From assembly GCA_001796155.1 (NCBI GenBank), contig MGLU01000083.1:1-7509 (forward strand): 7,509 nucleotides of DNA. Reading direction: 5' to 3'. Source of the DNA: Chlamydiae bacterium RIFCSPHIGHO2_12_FULL_27_8. Lineage in GTDB: Bacteria; Chlamydiota; Chlamydiia; Chlamydiales; SM23-39. The notes below the pieces were generated by a model. The model was not told the DNA's origin, did no database searches, and worked only from the letters and a program-made list of their open reading frames with translations. The position numbers were made by a program, and so were the translations under genes. This document shows positions 4,196 through 7,509 of the stretch, piece after piece; within the stretch, counting starts at the first letter, position 1, and each line of letters opens with the position of its first letter.

Positions 4196-5704
4196 ATGAA
4201 TGATAAAGTAGAAATAGGTCAAATCGAGCTTGAAATTAAATTAAAAACAATTTCATCAAATGAACATAAAATTCAGTATTGCTTATCTGAAATGAAAGAT
4301 GCAATTTCTGATGGCAAAACTGAATTCAAAAAGTTTTGGGAAATAAAACATGTTTGTTTGAATTTGTTCAAAGAGCAAATACCTTCTATAGCTAGACAAA
4401 ATCTTTGGAATGAATATATTGAAATTTCAAAAGAAATGAAAAACTTAAGAGATATTTTAGATGAGCATACTGCTTTTGCAATAGAACAGATAGAGCTTGT
4501 TATTCAAGCTTTGGAAGAAGATCTTTTAAAAAATGATGCACTTTTAGATACAATTAAAGAAATTGAAATCCCGGAAATTTTAATATCTTTAGAAGAGAAG
4601 AAAGCTTATTTTCTGAAAACACAAAAAGAATTAACTTTATTTAACTCATTTGCTGCAAGAATAAACTCTTTAAGAAAAGAGATTATTAAGACGAACATGA
4701 GAATTAAAAATAAAAATGGATTTTTAAACAGACTTTCAAAAATTGGAGATGAAATATTTCCAAAAAGAAAGGCTCTTATACAAGATTTAAGTAATGAATT
4801 TTTGGATTCCGTAACAAATTTTGTTAATAAGTTTGATTTAAAAAATCAAACTTATTTTGATTTAAAGGAACATATTAAAACCCTGCAAAGCATAGCGAAA
4901 GAATTTACATTAAATACACAGGCTTTTACTGAATCTAGAATTATGCTTTCAGAATGCTGGGACAAAGTAAAAATAGCAGAAAAAGAATACAAAAAAGAGA
5001 AGTTTAAATTTAAGAAAAACATTGATGATACAATGGTTAAAATCAATGCATTAAAAGAAATTGTGGATGGTAATCCTTTAGATCCAAAAATAGAAGAAGA
5101 AGAAACCGATATTTTAAATTACATGAGAAGTATTGAACTAAGAAAAAGTGATGTTTTATATCTTAAATCTAAAATCAGATGGGCAAAATCAAAAATATAT
5201 GAAGAAGCTCAAATAGAAAAAATTAAAATAATTGAAGATAAAAAATTGCAGGTTCAGAAGAAAAAGGATGAAATTACATCACTTCAAGATGCAATTAAAA
5301 GTTTAATCACAAAAAAAGACTTTTCAATTGATCAGCTTGAAGAAGAGAAAAAAATAATTGAAGAAAAAATTAAAGATTTAAATCTTGAGTCTATTCAGAC
5401 GCTTTTGATAGAAAAAGATTTAAAAGAATTGGATTTTGTTATTGAAGAGAAAAAAGATAGTTTATTATTAAATGAAGATGACATTTCTACTTTTAAAAGG
5501 GTATTCAATAATAAGCAGACAAGAAAGAAAAATTTGAAAAATTATCAGGATTTTATAAAAAAAGAACTTGCAGGATCCAATTTGGATATTGAAAAAGCTA
5601 TGATTTTTAGAGATATTGTGAATTCTCAAACCAAAAAGATTCGCCTTCTAGAAGAATCTATTAATGATTTGGAAGATAAAATCATTGAACTTGAAAGTAA
5701 ATAG
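4196..5704 (+). CDS. Large coiled-coil protein of unknown function, first gene of nadD-rsfS-fabF operon
   Basis: A 502-residue, Lys/Glu-rich protein with no signal peptide or membrane segment, so probably cytoplasmic. The N-terminal part (about 40-110) has a distinctive pattern, FKKFWEIKHVCLNLFKE (44-60), then R67, LWNEYIEISKE (70-80) and DEHTAFAIEQIE (89-100), faintly like DUF349-type helical repeats; I cannot confirm this. A basic stretch lies at 169-194 (NKNGFLNRLSKIG, then FPKRKAL). From about 255 to 500 it is almost unbroken heptad-like helix, suggesting a rod or dimer. The ATG at 4196 follows AAGGA (4185-4189) at 6 nt. Its place between miaA and rsfS recalls the uncharacterised Chlamydia trachomatis CT768, which I remember at the same locus; this is from memory and unchecked. 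Its stop overlaps the next start by one base, so it is co-translated with core metabolic genes. Confidence 0.75.
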   Translation: MNDKVEIGQIELEIKLKTISSNEHKIQYCLSEMKDAISDGKTEFKKFWEIKHVCLNLFKEQIPSIARQNLWNEYIEISKEMKNLRDILDEHTAFAIEQIELVIQALEEDLLKNDALLDTIKEIEIPEILISLEEKKAYFLKTQKELTLFNSFAARINSLRKEIIKTNMRIKNKNGFLNRLSKIGDEIFPKRKALIQDLSNEFLDSVTNFVNKFDLKNQTYFDLKEHIKTLQSIAKEFTLNTQAFTESRIMLSECWDKVKIAEKEYKKEKFKFKKNIDDTMVKINALKEIVDGNPLDPKIEEEETDILNYMRSIELRKSDVLYLKSKIRWAKSKIYEEAQIEKIKIIEDKKLQVQKKKDEITSLQDAIKSLITKKDFSIDQLEEEKKIIEEKIKDLNLESIQTLLIEKDLKELDFVIEEKKDSLLLNEDDISTFKRVFNNKQTRKKNLKNYQDFIKKELAGSNLDIEKAMIFRDIVNSQTKKIRLLEESINDLEDKIIELESK

Positions 5705-6345
5705 TGTATTTAAGCATTTTTGATTTAGATGGAACAATTTTAAAAATTAATTCTAGCTTCTATTTCTATATATTTTTATTTAAAAAAAAGATATTTAAAA
5801 GAAAGACCATATTTAGACTTTTTATTTATTATTTAAGATATAAATATTTTAATTTATCAATTGAAAAACTCCACAAAAAAGTTTTTACAAGATATGTAAA
5901 AGGTCTTGATATTAAACTTTTTTCAGAAAATTTTGATAAATTTTTGGATAAATATTTAAATCATGCATTTTACATGCCCTCTATAAATAAAATTAATGAA
6001 TCATTTTATAATAATCATTTAATTTTACTTTTATCATCTTCACCATCTTTTATTGTTTCTCCAATAGCTGAAATATTAAAAATTCAAAATTTCAAGGCTA
6101 CTGAATATAAATTAAATGAAGAAAACAAGATTCAAAAAATATTTTTTATAATGAATGGTGCTAAGAAAGCAGCTATTGCACTTGATGTAATGAAAAAAAA
6201 TAATATTGATAAAGAAAATGTTTTTGTTTATTCGGATAGTATACATGATATGAAGCTTTTTGATGTTGCAAAAAATAAAATTGCAGTTAATCCATGTAAA
6301 AAATTGAAAAAAATTGCAATTAAAAATGGTTGGGAAATTGTATGA
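5704..6345 (+). CDS. HAD superfamily IB phosphatase (SerB-like fold), substrate unknown
   Basis: A 213-residue phosphohydrolase with all four HAD motifs. Motif I is FDLDGT (nucleophile D7, acid D9), motif II the serine run LLLSSSP at 108-114, motif III the lysine pair K154/K155 in NGAKKAA, and motif IV YSDSIHDMKLF at 176-186 (D178, D182). The end, IAVNPCKKLKKIAIKNGWEIV, matches the 'VAVNPD--L---A---GW-I' tail of the SerB-like HAD-IB subfamily. The helical cap at 15-100 is very rich in Phe, Tyr, Ile and Lys and part looks hydrophobic, but I do not call it a membrane segment. Substrates in this subfamily are mostly unassigned; some relatives act on phosphoserine or lysophospholipid phosphates. 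The GTG start shares its G with the TAG stop of the coiled-coil gene, indicating translational coupling. Confidence 0.82.
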   Translation: MYLSIFDLDGTILKINSSFYFYIFLFKKKIFKRKTIFRLFIYYLRYKYFNLSIEKLHKKVFTRYVKGLDIKLFSENFDKFLDKYLNHAFYMPSINKINESFYNNHLILLLSSSPSFIVSPIAEILKIQNFKATEYKLNEENKIQKIFFIMNGAKKAAIALDVMKKNNIDKENVFVYSDSIHDMKLFDVAKNKIAVNPCKKLKKIAIKNGWEIV

Positions 6346-6905
6346 AAAAAGTGGGTTTTTTTGGTGGAACTTTTGATCCTATCCATATTGGACATTTGAA
6401 TTTGGCTGTCCAGATTTTGGAAAAAAAAAAGCTTGATAAAATTTTGTTCTGTCCGGCTTACAAATCTCCATTAAAAAAAGAAATGCCCATAGCCTCAGGT
6501 ATCGATAGATATAATATGATAAAACTAGCAATAAAGGATTTTGAAAATTTTGAGGTTATTGATAATGAAATTGTTAAAGAAAAAGTCTCATATACAATTG
6601 ACACATTAAATGAACTGAAAGAAATTTTTTCTCTTAATCTTATTATTTCAGATGATGCATTAGAAACTTTCAATAGATGGAAAGATTTTAAGGAAATTTT
6701 AAAAATTGCACCGTTAATTGTTGGAAAGAGAAATATTTTTAAAAAAAATGATTTAAATCTAAATGAAAAAAATTTTGTTGAAACTGATATTTTTGAAATA
6801 AATGCAACTAATGTGAGAAAAAGATTAAAAGAAAAAAAAGCTATTAAACATTTATTAACAAATGATGTGATTGATTACATTTTGCATAAAAAATTATATA
6901 TTTAA
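6342..6905 (+). CDS. nadD: Nicotinate-nucleotide adenylyltransferase NadD
   Basis: NadD joins nicotinate mononucleotide and ATP to give deamido-NAD, the penultimate step of NAD synthesis, in the cytoplasm. The 187-residue length is normal for the family. The nucleotidyltransferase signature GGTFDPIHIGHL is at 8-19 (H15 and H18 bind ATP phosphates). YTIDTL follows at 84-89, then ISDDALETFNRWKDF at 102-116 (the usual form has G-D-----W), and INATNVRKRL at 153-162 replaces the common ISST-IR. These substitutions are mild and the protein should be active. I choose the ATG at 6342, which overlaps the previous stop as ATGA and has GGGA upstream, over an in-frame TTG at 6330. The gene carries a run of ten A at 6421-6430 that could slip. 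NadD followed by RsfS is a very common bacterial pair. Confidence 0.92.
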   Translation: MKKVGFFGGTFDPIHIGHLNLAVQILEKKKLDKILFCPAYKSPLKKEMPIASGIDRYNMIKLAIKDFENFEVIDNEIVKEKVSYTIDTLNELKEIFSLNLIISDDALETFNRWKDFKEILKIAPLIVGKRNIFKKNDLNLNEKNFVETDIFEINATNVRKRLKEKKAIKHLLTNDVIDYILHKKLYI

Positions 6906-7277
6906 GTGAAAATGAAAGAGATTGATATTTTAAATACCATAGCTGACATAATACATTCTAAAAAAGGCTATAATATTTTATGCCTTGAAGTGAAAAAAAA
7001 TTCATCAATGACAGATTATATAATAATTTGTGAAGGTCATATTGAAAGGCATATTAAATCTATTTCAGACGAAATAGAAAAAAAATTAAAAAACATTAAA
7101 GTTACACCCTTGCATATTGACGGAAATAGAAATTCTCCATGGATTGTTTTGGATTATTTAAATATATTAATTCATATTTTTAGACCTGAAACCCGTAGAG
7201 AGTATAAGATTGAAGAATTATATAAAGATGCTAAAATTGTAAATGTTAAAATTAAGGAACGAAAAAGACATGACTAA
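6906..7277 (+). CDS. rsfS: Ribosomal silencing factor RsfS (Iojap/YbeB family)
   Basis: RsfS binds ribosomal protein uL14 on the large subunit and blocks subunit joining when nutrients are short. The 123-residue length fits the family. Recognisable segments are MTDYIIICEGHIERHIKSI (family: 'TDYFVI-SG-S-RQV-AI'), then HIDGNRNSPWIVLDYLNILIHIF ('EG----WVLLD-GDVVVHIF') and RPETRREYKIEELYKDA. The GTG at 6906 directly abuts the nadD stop; an ATG two codons later at 6912 is an equally possible start. Neither has a clear Shine-Dalgarno site, so translation probably depends on ribosomes finishing nadD. The 3' end overlaps fabF by 8 bp. Confidence 0.92.
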   Translation: MKMKEIDILNTIADIIHSKKGYNILCLEVKKNSSMTDYIIICEGHIERHIKSISDEIEKKLKNIKVTPLHIDGNRNSPWIVLDYLNILIHIFRPETRREYKIEELYKDAKIVNVKIKERKRHD

Positions 7278-7509
7278 AAGAAGAGTTGTAGTTACCGGTA
7301 TGGGCTTGGTTTCCTGTTTTGGAGATGATGTTGATTTTTTTTATAATTCTCTTTTAGAAGGGAAAAGCGGCATAAAAAACATCTCAACATTTAATACTTC
7401 TAATTTTCCAACTAAATTTGCAGGGGAAATTGAAAATTTTGATGTTGGCGATTTTATGCATAAAAAACTTGCAAGAAGAGCGGATCCTTTTATTAGATAT
7501 GCTATGGTT
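7270..7509 (+). CDS. fabF: 3-oxoacyl-ACP synthase II FabF, N-terminal part (3' end outside window)
   Basis: FabF condenses malonyl-ACP with acyl-ACP in fatty-acid chain elongation. Eighty codons are visible of a protein usually about 410-420 residues long. RRVVVTGMGLVSCFGDDV is the typical N-terminal strand and loop of KAS II, followed by LLEGKSGI, FAGEI and RRADPFIRYAMV. The catalytic Cys and two His lie beyond the window. The SCFG wording matches what I recall of chlamydial FabF. The ATG at 7270 overlaps the rsfS stop, and AAGGAA at 7254-7259 provides a ribosome binding site about 10 nt upstream. Confidence 0.93.
   Translation, partial: MTKRRVVVTGMGLVSCFGDDVDFFYNSLLEGKSGIKNISTFNTSNFPTKFAGEIENFDVGDFMHKKLARRADPFIRYAMV

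Noticed and set aside
4852..5046. 64-codon - strand frame
   Set aside because: Antisense to the Lys/Glu-rich coiled-coil gene, which produces Phe/Leu/Ser-rich shadows.
6458..6673. 71-codon - strand frame
   Set aside because: Antisense shadow of nadD, whose motifs are clear.
1..7509. CRISPR array, intact rRNA or intact tRNA
   Set aside because: No regularly spaced repeats with unique spacers and no complete RNA gene were seen; only the 24-bp RNA 3' scrap at 2159-2182.

Overview
The window is an AT-rich stretch of bacterial chromosome, probably from a member of the Chlamydiota. The evidence is the gene neighbourhood (miaA near rsfS and fabF, with a large coiled-coil gene between, an order I recall from Chlamydia) and the wording of the FabF and MiaA fragments (for example VSCFGDDVD and YVKRQFTWFKK). 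Core genes have very low GC, with stretches near 12-27% in samples I counted by eye. I could not run a search, so the phylum is an inference.

Layout. Positions 1-364 hold the 3' third of miaA (tRNA dimethylallyltransferase, + strand). Positions 430-1970 hold a two-gene operon on the - strand with visibly higher GC (about 37% in a 60-base sample). A HipT-like kinase toxin comes first, overlapped by a gene that fuses a HipS-like (HipA N-terminal) domain to an Xre-type helix-turn-helix. Upstream of it, at 2001-2074, lie three 20-bp operator-like palindromes starting exactly 27 bp apart. The right arm of each doubles as a -35-like element of a - strand promoter. Next come a rho-independent terminator (2121-2152) and a 24-bp scrap matching the 3' end of a tmRNA or tRNA (2159-2182), a typical integration scar. 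Positions 2184-2417 contain no gene. Positions 2418-2747 hold at least three pieces of dead transposase gene resembling the N-terminus of ISAzo13-family transposases, including a 35-bp direct repeat.

Positions 2765-3994 (- strand) encode a 12-helix MFS transporter. Divergent from it, a tightly packed + strand operon runs from 4196 to the end of the window: a 502-residue coiled-coil protein of unknown function, a HAD-IB phosphatase, nadD, rsfS and fabF (cut by the window edge). Its junctions are a 1-bp overlap, an ATGA overlap, direct abutment and an 8-bp overlap.

The core operon links NAD synthesis, ribosome silencing and fatty-acid elongation. The accessory segment (about 365-2750) is best read as a mobile-DNA landing zone: a HipBST-like toxin-antitoxin module with unusual gene order and domain fusion, next to an RNA-gene scar and insertion-sequence debris. 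This module and its phased operators are the most interesting part of the window.
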